Source: Pseudomonadota bacterium (GTDB taxonomy: Bacteria; Pseudomonadota; Alphaproteobacteria; Rhizobiales; Devosiaceae). From it: 53,821 nucleotides of DNA. The notes beneath the pieces are model-generated. The model saw only the letters and a program-made list of their open reading frames with translations. It made no database searches and was not told the DNA's origin. Below are positions 32,469-41,038 of the stretch, in pieces. The stretch covers positions 1-53,821 of the forward strand of contig JAEYTY010000004.1 in NCBI GenBank assembly GCA_023433775.1, written 5' to 3'. The translations under genes and the position numbers were made by a program. Numbering within the stretch: the stretch's first letter is position 1; the number at the start of each line of letters is the position of its first letter.

Positions 32469-33629
32469 TCAGAGACCCTGATCGATCATCGTGATCCGGC
32501 CGGCCTCATAAGCGGCGCGGCAATCGTCCGCGTCGGCATTGAGATGGCTTTCCGAAGGGTTATAGACCGCGCCGGGACCTTCAAAGCGCGGATCGTCGCA
32601 TTCATCGTCATTGGCATAGCTCGAGCTGTTGTCGCCAAATTCGATGGTGCTGCTGTCATAAGGCGCGCCGGCAATATATTCGGGCGTATAGACCGTGCGG
32701 ATGGTGACCGAGCCGGCCTCTTCGAGCATCCGGCAATCGGTCGCGTCGCCCATCATGTCTTCGCTCAATAGCTTCTTGTTGGTTCCGGGGCCGGTGAAGC
32801 GCGGATCATCGCATTCGCCGTCATTGGCATATCGGGAATAGTCGGAGCCATAATCGAAGGGTTCGGGCGCCTGTTCGCCCTGATAGGTGATTGTGCCGAG
32901 ATTGAATGCGGCGCGGCAATCACTGGCGTCCTTGGCGGCATTTTCGGGATAGACATTGCGCGCCATGCCTTCACCGGCAAAGCGCGGATCATCGCATTCG
33001 CCATCATTGGGCCAGGGCGTCGAATCGTCGCCAAAATAGATATCCGTCGGACCGCCCGGGGTCTTGAGTGTGATCATGCCATCGCGGAAGGCGATGCGGC
33101 AATCGGCGGCGTCATGCAGGATGTCGGCGTCATTGAGCACCGTCGCCATGCCCGCGCCTTCAAACCGCGGATCATCGCAGAGGCCATTCTTGGACCAGCT
33201 GGAATCATTGTCGCCAAAATCGATATCGTCGGCGCTGACCGCAGCAGCCTCGGGCGCCTCTGTTGTGACTTCGGTCGCCGCAGGGGCATCCGCAGCGGCT
33301 TCGGCGGGGGCGGTTTCCTCCGGCGCTGGCGTGGCCACAGCTTCCGGCGGATTTTCGGCCATTTCGGATGCCGGTTTCAGCGTGATGGTCCCGGCATTGA
33401 ATGCGGCTTCGCAATCGATGGCGTCATGCATGATTTCAGCTTCGGTCGGCTGAAAGGCCATGCCCTCGCCGGTAAAGCGCGCATCGTCGCATTCGCCGTC
33501 TTCGGACCATTCGGAGGCGTTGTCGCCAAATTCGATTGGCCTATCCTGCGCCAGAGCGGGCAGGGCCGCGCCAATGGCGAATGTCAGCGCCACAAGGCCG
33601 TGTTTCAGGAAAATATTCGCTGGACGCAT
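32469..33629 (-). CDS. exported protein with five two-cysteine FGDN repeats
   Basis: 386 residues. A signal peptide ends near ALPALAQ (residues 22-28). Five repeats of about 53 residues follow (32-84, 136-189, 197-249, 258-310, 328-381). Each begins with an FGDN-type turn, then GECDDPRF (variants GLCDDPRF, DECDDPRF, GECDDARF), a GxG(M) step, an acidic helix and DxxDCRxAF, ending in GxITL. The two cysteines in every repeat are exactly 26 residues apart (47/73, 151/177, 212/238, 273/299, 344/370), so each repeat probably holds its own disulfide. An Ala/Pro/Glu linker separates repeat 1 from 2. Many paired acids suggest metal (calcium) or polymer binding in the periplasm or outside, but no function is known to me. 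The gene stands alone. Confidence 0.85.
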   Translation of the reverse strand: MRPANIFLKHGLVALTFAIGAALPALAQDRPIEFGDNASEWSEDGECDDARFTGEGMAFQPTEAEIMHDAIDCEAAFNAGTITLKPASEMAENPPEAVATPAPEETAPAEAAADAPAATEVTTEAPEAAAVSADDIDFGDNDSSWSKNGLCDDPRFEGAGMATVLNDADILHDAADCRIAFRDGMITLKTPGGPTDIYFGDDSTPWPNDGECDDPRFAGEGMARNVYPENAAKDASDCRAAFNLGTITYQGEQAPEPFDYGSDYSRYANDGECDDPRFTGPGTNKKLLSEDMMGDATDCRMLEEAGSVTIRTVYTPEYIAGAPYDSSTIEFGDNSSSYANDDECDDPRFEGPGAVYNPSESHLNADADDCRAAYEAGRITMIDQGL

Positions 33630-33712
33630 CGGAAGTCCCTCCCCGGATTGGCCGCGATTGTTGGACGGAGATTACAGCGAGTTTGCGGCGACCAACAGCG
33701 CCGAAACGAAGT

Positions 33713-34669
33713 TTATTCGGGGAGGCGCTTGGCCCGCTTTTCGGTGCGGGCAAACCACCAGGCCCCGCCCAGCACCAGCGCCGTGCCAATGGCATGGAAG
33801 AGGGTGAATTCCTCGCCGAGGATAAAGACCGCGAGGATAATGGTGGCGATGGGCCCGAGCGCCGCCGTCGACGAGGTGGCGCGGGCGCCGATGCGCGAAA
33901 TGCCGGCATTCATCAGGAAGGATGGCAGGACCGTGCCGACGACGCCGAGCAGCAGACCGTAAAACCAGATGGAGGGAGTCAATTCGGCATAGCCGGAAAC
34001 CCCGGACAGGATGGTGTTCTGGCCGATGGCGACGACCGCGGCGGTGGACATGCCAATGCAGGTGAAGAGCCCGGAGCCGATGATGACAATCTGGCTGCGG
34101 GCAAAGTGCTGGTAAAAGGCAAAGGTGATGGCCGAGCCCAGCACAAAGAGCGTGCCGATCAGTAAGCCGTCGGGTTGCACGGCAAGGTTCCAGCCGAAGA
34201 CGACCAGCAGCCCCGAATAGGACAGCGCCATGGCCGGCACCAGCTTCCAGTTCATCCGGTCGCCAAAGAACCAGACGCCGAAAATCAGCACGAAGAACGG
34301 ATAGGTGAAGAGCACCAGCCGCTCATATTGCGCCGAGACGAAGCTCAGGCCAAGAAAATCGAGATAGCTCGAAATGTAATAGCCCAGAATGCCGATGGCC
34401 ATGGTGATGGCGAGGCGCTTCGGGGTCAGCAGGGCGCGCAGCTTTGCCTCGCGCCGCAGCATCATCACCAGAATGACGAGATAGACCGGCAGCGCCACGA
34501 TCATCCGCAGGGCCAGCAGCATCTCGGTGGAGACGCCTTCGGCAAAAGCGAGCTTGATGAAAATGCCCTTGGTGGAAAAGAGCACGGCTCCCGCCAGCGC
34601 CAGGCCATAGCCAGTCATATCCATGCCGGCATCAGCCGGCGGCACCGTGTTTTTGGGGGAGGTCATCAT
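33713..34669 (-). CDS. EamA/DMT-superfamily transporter
   Basis: 318 residues with about ten membrane helices in two EamA halves (GYGLALAGAVLFSTKGIFIKLAF at the start of the first, LLIGTLFVLGSAITFAFYQHF at the second). Such proteins export or import metabolites such as amino acids; the substrate cannot be told. The start is ATG at 34669 or 34666, behind AAGG. It lies 90 bp after xerC on the same strand. Confidence 0.88.
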   Translation of the reverse strand: MMTSPKNTVPPADAGMDMTGYGLALAGAVLFSTKGIFIKLAFAEGVSTEMLLALRMIVALPVYLVILVMMLRREAKLRALLTPKRLAITMAIGILGYYISSYLDFLGLSFVSAQYERLVLFTYPFFVLIFGVWFFGDRMNWKLVPAMALSYSGLLVVFGWNLAVQPDGLLIGTLFVLGSAITFAFYQHFARSQIVIIGSGLFTCIGMSTAAVVAIGQNTILSGVSGYAELTPSIWFYGLLLGVVGTVLPSFLMNAGISRIGARATSSTAALGPIATIILAVFILGEEFTLFHAIGTALVLGGAWWFARTEKRAKRLPE

Positions 34670-34759
34670 GCGCCTTGGCGGGGAGGGGGCGAAACTGGAA
34701 TATGCCTGCCCGCGGCGACTGTCAAAGATAACAGTCTGCTGACATTATCGCCTCAAGTG

Positions 34760-35689
34760 CTAACCGCGCGGATGGGCGCTGGCATAGCTTTCGAGCAGGC
34801 GCTCGGTGTCGACGGCGGTATAGATCTGCGTGGTCGAAAGGCTGGCGTGGCCCAGCAATTCCTGGATGGCCCGCAGGTCCCCGCCCTTGCCCAATAAATG
34901 CGTTGCAAATGAATGCCTTAGCGCATGGGGCGTGGCCGAGGGCGGCAGGCCAAGGGCCGAGCGGAGCTGCTCCAGACGAAGCTGGATAAGGCGCGGGGAG
35001 AGCACGCCGCCGCGCACGCCGCGGAACAGCGGCTCCTCGGGCCAGAGCTTGAAGGGTGAAAGTTTGATATAGGTATCAATGGCTTGGCGAACTTGCGCAA
35101 TCAGCGGCACCATGCGGACACGCCCGCCCTTGCCGGTCACCCGCAGCACATCGGCCTCGAGGTCGGCCTTGGTGAGGGCGAGTGCTTCGGAAATGCGGAG
35201 GCCGGCGCCATAGCAGAGCGAGATCACCGCCATGTCGCGGGCAGCGACCCATGGCCGCTCTTCCATTTCGTCAGTCGCGGCAATGGTTTGCCTTGCCTCA
35301 ACCACGCTTAGCGCCTTGGGCAGGGAGCGCGGGATTTTCGGCGTCTTGATGACATTAAGGGCTTCGGTCGCCAGCACATTCTCGCGCTCAAGAAAGCCGA
35401 AAAAGCTCTTCAATGCCGAAAGCACCCGGGCGAGCGAGCGCGAACCGAGACTTTCGCTGCGGCGCTGGGCCATGAAGGCGCGAATATCGGCGCCGCGCAA
35501 TTCCTTGAGCGATTGCAGGGAGACGGGCCCGCCCATATGGCCGGCCAGAAAGCTGATAAACTGGCCCAAATCGCGCTCATAGGCCTCAAGCGTCTTGGGC
35601 GCGAGGCGGCGCACCGAGCCCAGTTCGCGCAGCCAGGCGGCCATCTGGGCACGGACAAATTCATCAGAAGCAAAAGCGCTGTCGGTCAT
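34760..35689 (-). CDS. xerC: tyrosine recombinase XerC
   Basis: 309 residues. An N-terminal SAM-like core-binding domain is followed by the catalytic domain with R165 (GAGLRISEA), K187 (GKGGR), H255 and R258 (HALRH), H281 (GHAS) and Y290 (IYT), the full set. With XerD it resolves chromosome dimers at dif. Assignment as XerC rather than XerD rests on its place beside priA and on general style. Divergent from priA with 105 bp between. Confidence 0.9.
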   Translation of the reverse strand: MTDSAFASDEFVRAQMAAWLRELGSVRRLAPKTLEAYERDLGQFISFLAGHMGGPVSLQSLKELRGADIRAFMAQRRSESLGSRSLARVLSALKSFFGFLERENVLATEALNVIKTPKIPRSLPKALSVVEARQTIAATDEMEERPWVAARDMAVISLCYGAGLRISEALALTKADLEADVLRVTGKGGRVRMVPLIAQVRQAIDTYIKLSPFKLWPEEPLFRGVRGGVLSPRLIQLRLEQLRSALGLPPSATPHALRHSFATHLLGKGGDLRAIQELLGHASLSTTQIYTAVDTERLLESYASAHPRG

Positions 35690-35794
35690 GGAGCCATTCT
35701 GTTCCTGCGCCGGTAAAGCCGGGCTTAACCGGCATCTAGCCGAATCGCGGCGCTTGCCTATCTAAAAGAGCCATAGAACGGAACGCGCACAAAC

Positions 35795-37963
35795 ATGTTT
35801 GGTCCCGGCGACATTGTGGCAGTTATGGTGGGGGTGGCCGTGGAAGGCCCCTATTCCTATCGCGTGCCCGACGGCATGTCCCTTGAGCGCGGCTCCATAG
35901 TCGCCGTGCCGCTGGGGCCGAGGCTGACGCTGGGCGTGGTCTGGGGTGAGCCGAAGGATATGGTGGCGCATAACCGGCTGCGCGACATCGCCCAAGCCTA
36001 TGATGTGCCAACGCTTTCCGAGGAGTTGCTCAAGCTTGTCGAATGGGTGGCGCGCTATACGCTGGCGGCGCCGGGGCAGGTTTTGCGTGGGGTCTTGCGT
36101 TCGCCTGAAGCGCTGGATGCGCCGCGTCCCGTGGTGGCCTACCGGCGCACCGGGCATGAGCCGGAAAAGCTGACGCCGGCCCGGCTGCGGGTGCTCGATA
36201 CGCTGGCCGATGATATGGCCTGGCCAAAGGCGGCGCTGATCGGGGCAAGCGGGGTTTCATCCTCGGTGCTCGAGGGACTGGAGCGGGCCGGGGCGCTGGA
36301 GCGGCTTGAAATGCCGCCGCAGCCCGTGGTCTTGCCGCCTGACCCGGATGGCAATCCTGCCCAGCTCAATGACGAACAACAGGCCGCGCTTGGACAAATC
36401 CTGGCGCTCGACGCCCATGCGTTCGGCGTTGCCCTGCTCGATGGCGTCACCGGCGGTGGCAAGACCGAGGTGTTTTTCGAGGCGGTGGCCGATACGCTGC
36501 GCGCCGGGCGGCAGGCGATGATACTGCTGCCCGAAATTGCCCTGACCAACACCTTTATCGAGCGGTTCACCCGGCGCTTTGGCGCGCGGCCGGCCGAATG
36601 GCATTCGGACATGACGCCGGCGCAGCGGGCGAAGGTGTGGCGCGGCGTGCTCGATGGCAGTGTGCGGGCGCTGGTGGGCGCGCGTTCGGCGCTTTATCTG
36701 CCCTTCCGTGAGCTTGGCCTGCTGGTGCTAGATGAAGAGCATGACGGGGCCTATAAGCAATCTGAGGGCTTTACCTATCACGCCCGGGACATGGCCATTG
36801 TCCGGGCCAATCTGGCGCAGGCGCGGGTAGTTCTCTCCTCGGCCACGCCATCGGTGGAATCGCGCAACAATGCCAATGCCGGGCGCTATGCCCATGTGCG
36901 GCTTGAAGGGCGTTTTGCCGAGGCGGCCATGCCCGATGTGACCGCCATCGATATGCGGATCAATGGACCGGAAAAGGGCGAATGGATCGCGCCTGCTTTG
37001 GCGCGCGAAGTGTTCGCGGCGCTGGGCCGGGGCGAGCAGGCGCTGCTGTTTCTTAACCGGCGCGGTTATGCGCCGCTGACGCTGTGCCGCTCCTGCGGAC
37101 ATCAGTATCAGTGCCCCGATTGTTCGGCCTGGATGGTGGAGCATAGGTTTCGTGGCGTTCTCATGTGCCACCATTGCGGGCATGAAATGCGCACGCCCTC
37201 GACCTGCGGCGAATGCGGGACCGCCGACAGCCTCGTGGCGGTGGGGCCGGGCATTGAGCGGGTGGCCGAAGAGGCGGCGGCGCGGTTTCCCGATGCGAGG
37301 CGCGTGCTGCTCTCGACAGACATGGGCAGCAATGCCCAATTGCGCGAGCGTTTCGCTGAAATTGAGAAGGGCGACTACGATCTGATTATCGGCACGCAAT
37401 TGGTCAGCAAGGGCCATCATTTTGAGAAACTCTCGGTGGTGGGCGTGCTCGATGCCGATCTGGGGCTGGCCCATGGCGACCCGCGGGCGGCGGAGAAAAC
37501 CTTCCAGATTTTGACGCAGGTGGCGGGGCGGGCGGGCCGCGCCTCACGCCATGGTAAGGCGTTTTTGCAGACCTATCATCCCGACCATCCGGTGATGCGG
37601 GCCATGGTCAATGGCGACCGGGAAGCTTTTTATGCGCAGGAATTGCTGGCGCGCGAGGCCGGCGGAATGCCGCCATTCGGGCGGCTGGCGGCGCTGATCG
37701 TTTCGGCCAATGAGCAGCAGACCGCCATGGCCTATGCGCGGCAATTGCTGTCAGCGGCGCCAATGGCAGAAGGAATGCGGCTTTTCGGGCCGGCTGACGC
37801 GCCTATCGCCATGATCCGCGGGCGGCACCGTGTGCGCCTGCTGGCGCAGTCGGGGCGGGACTTTGATCTATCGGGCTATGTGCGCTTCTGGCTGGCGAGT
37901 GCGGAGAAGCCCAAGGGCGATCTCAAGGTGCAGGTGGATATTGATCCGATGAGTTTTATGTAG
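35795..37963 (+). CDS. priA: primosomal protein N' (replication restart helicase PriA)
   Basis: 722 residues. The N-terminal DNA-binding domain (VAVEGPYSYRVPDG) precedes a helicase core with Walker A GVTGGGKT at 217-224 and DEEHD near 313-317, and a zinc-binding insert with cysteine pairs (CRSCG, CPDC, CHHCG, CGECG). GRAGRASRHGKA marks the last helicase motif. PriA reloads the replisome at stalled forks. Confidence 0.96.
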   Translation: MFGPGDIVAVMVGVAVEGPYSYRVPDGMSLERGSIVAVPLGPRLTLGVVWGEPKDMVAHNRLRDIAQAYDVPTLSEELLKLVEWVARYTLAAPGQVLRGVLRSPEALDAPRPVVAYRRTGHEPEKLTPARLRVLDTLADDMAWPKAALIGASGVSSSVLEGLERAGALERLEMPPQPVVLPPDPDGNPAQLNDEQQAALGQILALDAHAFGVALLDGVTGGGKTEVFFEAVADTLRAGRQAMILLPEIALTNTFIERFTRRFGARPAEWHSDMTPAQRAKVWRGVLDGSVRALVGARSALYLPFRELGLLVLDEEHDGAYKQSEGFTYHARDMAIVRANLAQARVVLSSATPSVESRNNANAGRYAHVRLEGRFAEAAMPDVTAIDMRINGPEKGEWIAPALAREVFAALGRGEQALLFLNRRGYAPLTLCRSCGHQYQCPDCSAWMVEHRFRGVLMCHHCGHEMRTPSTCGECGTADSLVAVGPGIERVAEEAAARFPDARRVLLSTDMGSNAQLRERFAEIEKGDYDLIIGTQLVSKGHHFEKLSVVGVLDADLGLAHGDPRAAEKTFQILTQVAGRAGRASRHGKAFLQTYHPDHPVMRAMVNGDREAFYAQELLAREAGGMPPFGRLAALIVSANEQQTAMAYARQLLSAAPMAEGMRLFGPADAPIAMIRGRHRVRLLAQSGRDFDLSGYVRFWLASAEKPKGDLKVQVDIDPMSFM

Positions 37964-37985
37964 GTTGAGCTGTTTTGTTTGAAGG

Positions 37986-38282
37986 CTAGAGGTGACGCTG
38001 TGGGTCCATGCTTTGATGTAAGACGCGCACTACCTCAATGTGGCTCGGTCGGTCTTTGTAATAAATGACATGTGATCCGATGAGCAGTCGCAAATATCCC
38101 ACCGACCACGGGACTGGCCGCCCTTTCATCGTTCCGGATGCAAGGTCGGCGAAGGCGACAATAAACTGCCGCAAGTAGTTGTCGGCCTGTGCGCCTGACC
38201 ATTGGTCTCGGCTGTAGCGCCAGATGTCTTCCAGATCCGCATCGGCCTTGGGCGTCAGACGGTAGGAGCCACTAGGCGCCAT
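37986..38282 (-). CDS. parE: ParE/RelE-family toxin
   Basis: 98 residues from ATG at 38282 (MAPSGSYRLTPKADADL), which overlaps the parD stop by 11 bp. The typical ParE pattern is present: AdLEDIWRYSRDQWG-like helix pair, then GRPVPWSVGYLRLLIGSHVIYY and a C-terminal VVRVLHQSMDPQRHL. ParE toxins poison DNA gyrase; some relatives cut mRNA. Convergent with priA. Confidence 0.88.
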   Translation of the reverse strand: MAPSGSYRLTPKADADLEDIWRYSRDQWSGAQADNYLRQFIVAFADLASGTMKGRPVPWSVGYLRLLIGSHVIYYKDRPSHIEVVRVLHQSMDPQRHL

Positions 38283-38517
38283 ATTTTTTATGCATCCGGT
38301 GGAGGAATTCTTCGCCGTCAAACGGCGTTGCCGGCCCCGACTCTTCTCCGGCGCGCAAAGCGTCGTGCAAGGCTTTCACTTTGGCCTCGTGTTCCTCGAG
38401 CAGGCGCAGCCCGGCACGCACCACATCGCTAGCCGAGCTGTAGCGGCCTGTATCGACCTGCTGGTCCACAAAATCGGCGAAGTGATCGCCAAGGGAAACG
38501 GATGTGTTTCTGGCCAT
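38272..38517 (-). CDS. parD: ParD-family antitoxin (ribbon-helix-helix)
   Basis: 81 residues starting MARNTSVSLGDHFADFVDQQ, with GRYSSASDVVRAGLRLLEEHE as the ribbon-helix-helix core and an acidic toxin-binding tail (GEESGPATPFDGEEFL). ATG at 38517 follows AAGGAG. A perfect palindrome lies 24 bp upstream for autoregulation. Confidence 0.92.
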   Translation of the reverse strand: MARNTSVSLGDHFADFVDQQVDTGRYSSASDVVRAGLRLLEEHEAKVKALHDALRAGEESGPATPFDGEEFLHRMHKKYGA

Positions 38518-38541
38518 GTTAAGTCTCCTTGGGTGTTATGG

Positions 38542-38556
38542 TACCAAAATTTGGTA
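38542..38556. promoter_or_regulatory. palindromic operator of parDE
   Basis: TACCAAA-A-TTTGGTA is a perfect 15-bp palindrome ending 24 bp before the parD start. The ribbon-helix-helix antitoxin is the likely ligand. Confidence 0.65.
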
Positions 38557-38643
38557 TCGGGACAATGGGTGGAATTGTGGTAGTCAGCCATAGGCTTTAC
38601 GGAGTTCTCGGCTTGGAAGGGCTCCATCCTTAGGGCCCGCCCT

Positions 38644-38703
38644 GCCATTCGAGCGTAGCTCTCATGGCCTTCTCACCTCAAATCGCGCCAATGGCGCGAT
38701 TTG
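38644..38703 (+). repeat. dispersed two-hairpin repeat, copy B
   Basis: First hairpin (38644-38668): GCCAT, TC, GAGC, loop GTA, GCTC, TC, ATGGC. A short CTTCTCACCT spacer is followed by a perfect second hairpin, CAAATCGCGCCA (38679-38690) and TGGCGCGATTTG (38692-38703). It sits in the 401-bp gap between parD and atpH. Apart from this repeat and the parDE operator, the gap should hold the atp operon promoter, which I could not place firmly. Confidence 0.78.
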
Positions 38704-38918
38704 CCCTGCGGGCCGGTTCGAAGTGCGACACTTTCGACACTATTGAATCAGCCCCGGAAGCCTTGCGTGGCGCGCTTGGGCTGTGTTAGAGCGGGCCCGA
38801 CTTTCAAGGGGTCCGGCTCGAACCCCGTTTCCGAGCACGTCCAAGCGTTCATAAGCCGCCCGAGTTCCGGTCAACGGAACTGTTCAAGAGGGTCGGCCAG
38901 AGAGAGGGTGAAGCGGCA

Positions 38919-39479
38919 TTGGCAGCGCAGAATTCAGTGCTTACCCAGATCGCGCGGCCATATGCGTCGGCGCTGTTTGATCTCGCCCAGAGCGAGAACC
39001 AGCTGGCAACGGTTGAAACCGGCCTTTCCGATATTTCCCGCCTGATCGGCGAGAGCGAGGACTTTTCGCGCTATCTCCGCTCGCCGGTGATCAGCGGCGA
39101 CGTCAAGGCATCGGCGCTTGACGCGATCCTTGCCAAAGCCAAGTCCAATGCGTTGGTCGCCAATTTCCTGCGCCTCGTGGCGCGGAATGGCCGGCTCTTT
39201 GCCCTTGACCAGATCATTACTTCCTTCCGCGAACTGGCTGCTGCCGCCCGTGGGGAAACCACTGCTGAAGTCACCTCGGCTGCGCCGCTTACCGCTGCCC
39301 AGACCAAAGCTCTTGCCGCCACGCTCAAGGAGCGTCTGGGCAAGGCCGTGACGCTCACTCAATTCGTCGATCCCTCGCTGATTGGCGGCCTTCAGGTGAA
39401 GGTCGGCAGCCAGCTGATCGATTCTTCGCTCAAGACAAAACTCGCTGCGATGAAAATCGCCATGAAAGAGGTCGGATAA
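38919..39479 (+). CDS. atpH: ATP synthase F1 subunit delta
   Basis: 186 residues from a TTG at 38919, reading MAAQNSVLTQIARPYASALFDLAQ, where delta subunits normally begin; a GTG at 38937 is an alternative but would remove part of the first helix. The C-terminal DPSLIGGLQVKVGSQLIDSSLKTKL motif is typical. It connects F1 to the b-stalk. First gene of atpHAGDC; its stop shares one base with the atpA start. Confidence 0.95.
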   Translation: MAAQNSVLTQIARPYASALFDLAQSENQLATVETGLSDISRLIGESEDFSRYLRSPVISGDVKASALDAILAKAKSNALVANFLRLVARNGRLFALDQIITSFRELAAAARGETTAEVTSAAPLTAAQTKALAATLKERLGKAVTLTQFVDPSLIGGLQVKVGSQLIDSSLKTKLAAMKIAMKEVG

Positions 39480-41014
39480 TGGACATCAAAGCCGCGGAAA
39501 TTTCTGCGATCCTCAAGGACCAGATCAAGAATTTCGGCCAGGAAGCCCAGGTTTCCGAAGTCGGTCAGGTGCTTTCCGTCGGTGACGGTATTGCCCGCGT
39601 CTATGGCCTCGACAAGGTGCAGGCCGGTGAGCTCGTCGAGTTCCCGGGCGGCGTGAAGGGCATGGCCCTTAACCTCGAAGCCGACAATGTCGGCGTCGTG
39701 ATTTTCGGCAATGACCGCGCGATCAAGGAAGGCGACGTCGTCAAGCGTACCGGCGCCATCGTGGATACCCCGGTCGGCCTTGGTCTTCTGGGTCGCGTTG
39801 TCGACGGTCTGGGTAACCCGATCGACGGCAAGGGTCCGATCGAGCACACCGAACGCCGCCGCGTTGACGTCAAGGCTCCCGGCATTCTGCCCCGCAAGTC
39901 GGTGCATGAGCCGATGTCGACCGGCCTCAAGGCCATCGATGCGCTGATCCCGATCGGCCGTGGCCAGCGCGAGCTGATCATTGGCGACCGCCAGACCGGC
40001 AAGTCCGCCATCATTCTCGACACCTTCCTCAACCAGAAGCCGGCCCACGACGCCAATGCGTCGAACACCGACAAGCTGTTCTGCATCTATGTTGCAGTTG
40101 GCCAGAAGCGTTCGACCGTTGCCCAGTTCGTCAAGCAGCTCGAAGAGTCCGGCGCACTGCCCTACTCGATCGTTATCGCTGCGACCGCTTCGGACCCGGC
40201 TCCGCTGCAGTACATTGCGCCCTTTACCGGCTGCGCCATCGGCGAGTTCTTCCGCGACAATGGTATGCACGCTGTGATCGCCTATGACGATCTGACCAAG
40301 CAGGCCGTTGCCTATCGTCAGATGTCGCTGCTGCTGCGCCGCCCGCCCGGCCGCGAAGCCTATCCGGGCGACGTGTTCTACCTCCACAGCCGTCTGCTCG
40401 AGCGCGCTGCAAAGCTGAACGAAGATCATGGTCTTGGTTCGCTGACCGCGCTGCCGGTTATTGAAACGCAGGCCAATGACGTGTCGGCCTATATTCCGAC
40501 CAATGTGATCTCGATCACCGACGGCCAGATCTTCCTTGAAACCAACCTGTTCTTCCAGGGTATCCGCCCGGCTGTGAACGTTGGTCTCTCGGTGTCGCGC
40601 GTGGGTGGTTCGGCCCAGATCAAGGCGATGAAGCAGGTTGCCGGTTCGCTCAAGGGTGAGCTGTCGCAGTATCGCGAAATGGCCGCCTTCGCCCAGTTCG
40701 GTTCGGACCTCGATGCTTCGACCCAGCGCCTTCTCAACCGTGGCGCGCGCCTGACCGAGCTGCTCAAGCAGCCCCAGTTCAGCCCGCTCAAGACGGAAGA
40801 ACAGGTCGCGGTGATCTTTGCCGGCGCCAATGGCTATCTCGACGCGATCCCGGTCAGCAAGGTCGGCGATTTCGAGAAGACCGTGCTCTCGGCCCTGCGC
40901 GGCAAATATGCCGATATCCTCTCGACCATCGCTTCCGAAAAGCTGCTCAGCGACGATACGCGCGCCAAGCTGAAGTCGGCTCTCGATGAGATCAAGAAGA
41001 CCTACGCGGCCTGA
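39479..41014 (+). CDS. atpA: ATP synthase F1 subunit alpha
   Basis: 511 residues with the P-loop GDRQTGKS at 169-176 and the family signature late in the protein. It forms the non-catalytic nucleotide-binding sites of F1. The F0 genes are not in this locus, as usual in alphaproteobacteria. Confidence 0.98.
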   Translation: MDIKAAEISAILKDQIKNFGQEAQVSEVGQVLSVGDGIARVYGLDKVQAGELVEFPGGVKGMALNLEADNVGVVIFGNDRAIKEGDVVKRTGAIVDTPVGLGLLGRVVDGLGNPIDGKGPIEHTERRRVDVKAPGILPRKSVHEPMSTGLKAIDALIPIGRGQRELIIGDRQTGKSAIILDTFLNQKPAHDANASNTDKLFCIYVAVGQKRSTVAQFVKQLEESGALPYSIVIAATASDPAPLQYIAPFTGCAIGEFFRDNGMHAVIAYDDLTKQAVAYRQMSLLLRRPPGREAYPGDVFYLHSRLLERAAKLNEDHGLGSLTALPVIETQANDVSAYIPTNVISITDGQIFLETNLFFQGIRPAVNVGLSVSRVGGSAQIKAMKQVAGSLKGELSQYREMAAFAQFGSDLDASTQRLLNRGARLTELLKQPQFSPLKTEEQVAVIFAGANGYLDAIPVSKVGDFEKTVLSALRGKYADILSTIASEKLLSDDTRAKLKSALDEIKKTYAA

Positions 41015-41038
41015 GGCCATTAGGGAGACGCTAGGCCC

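Noticed and set aside
38762..38790. Possible promoter of the atp operon (TTGCGT, then TGTTAG)
   Set aside because: Spacing and both hexamers are poor; it cannot be supported from sequence alone.
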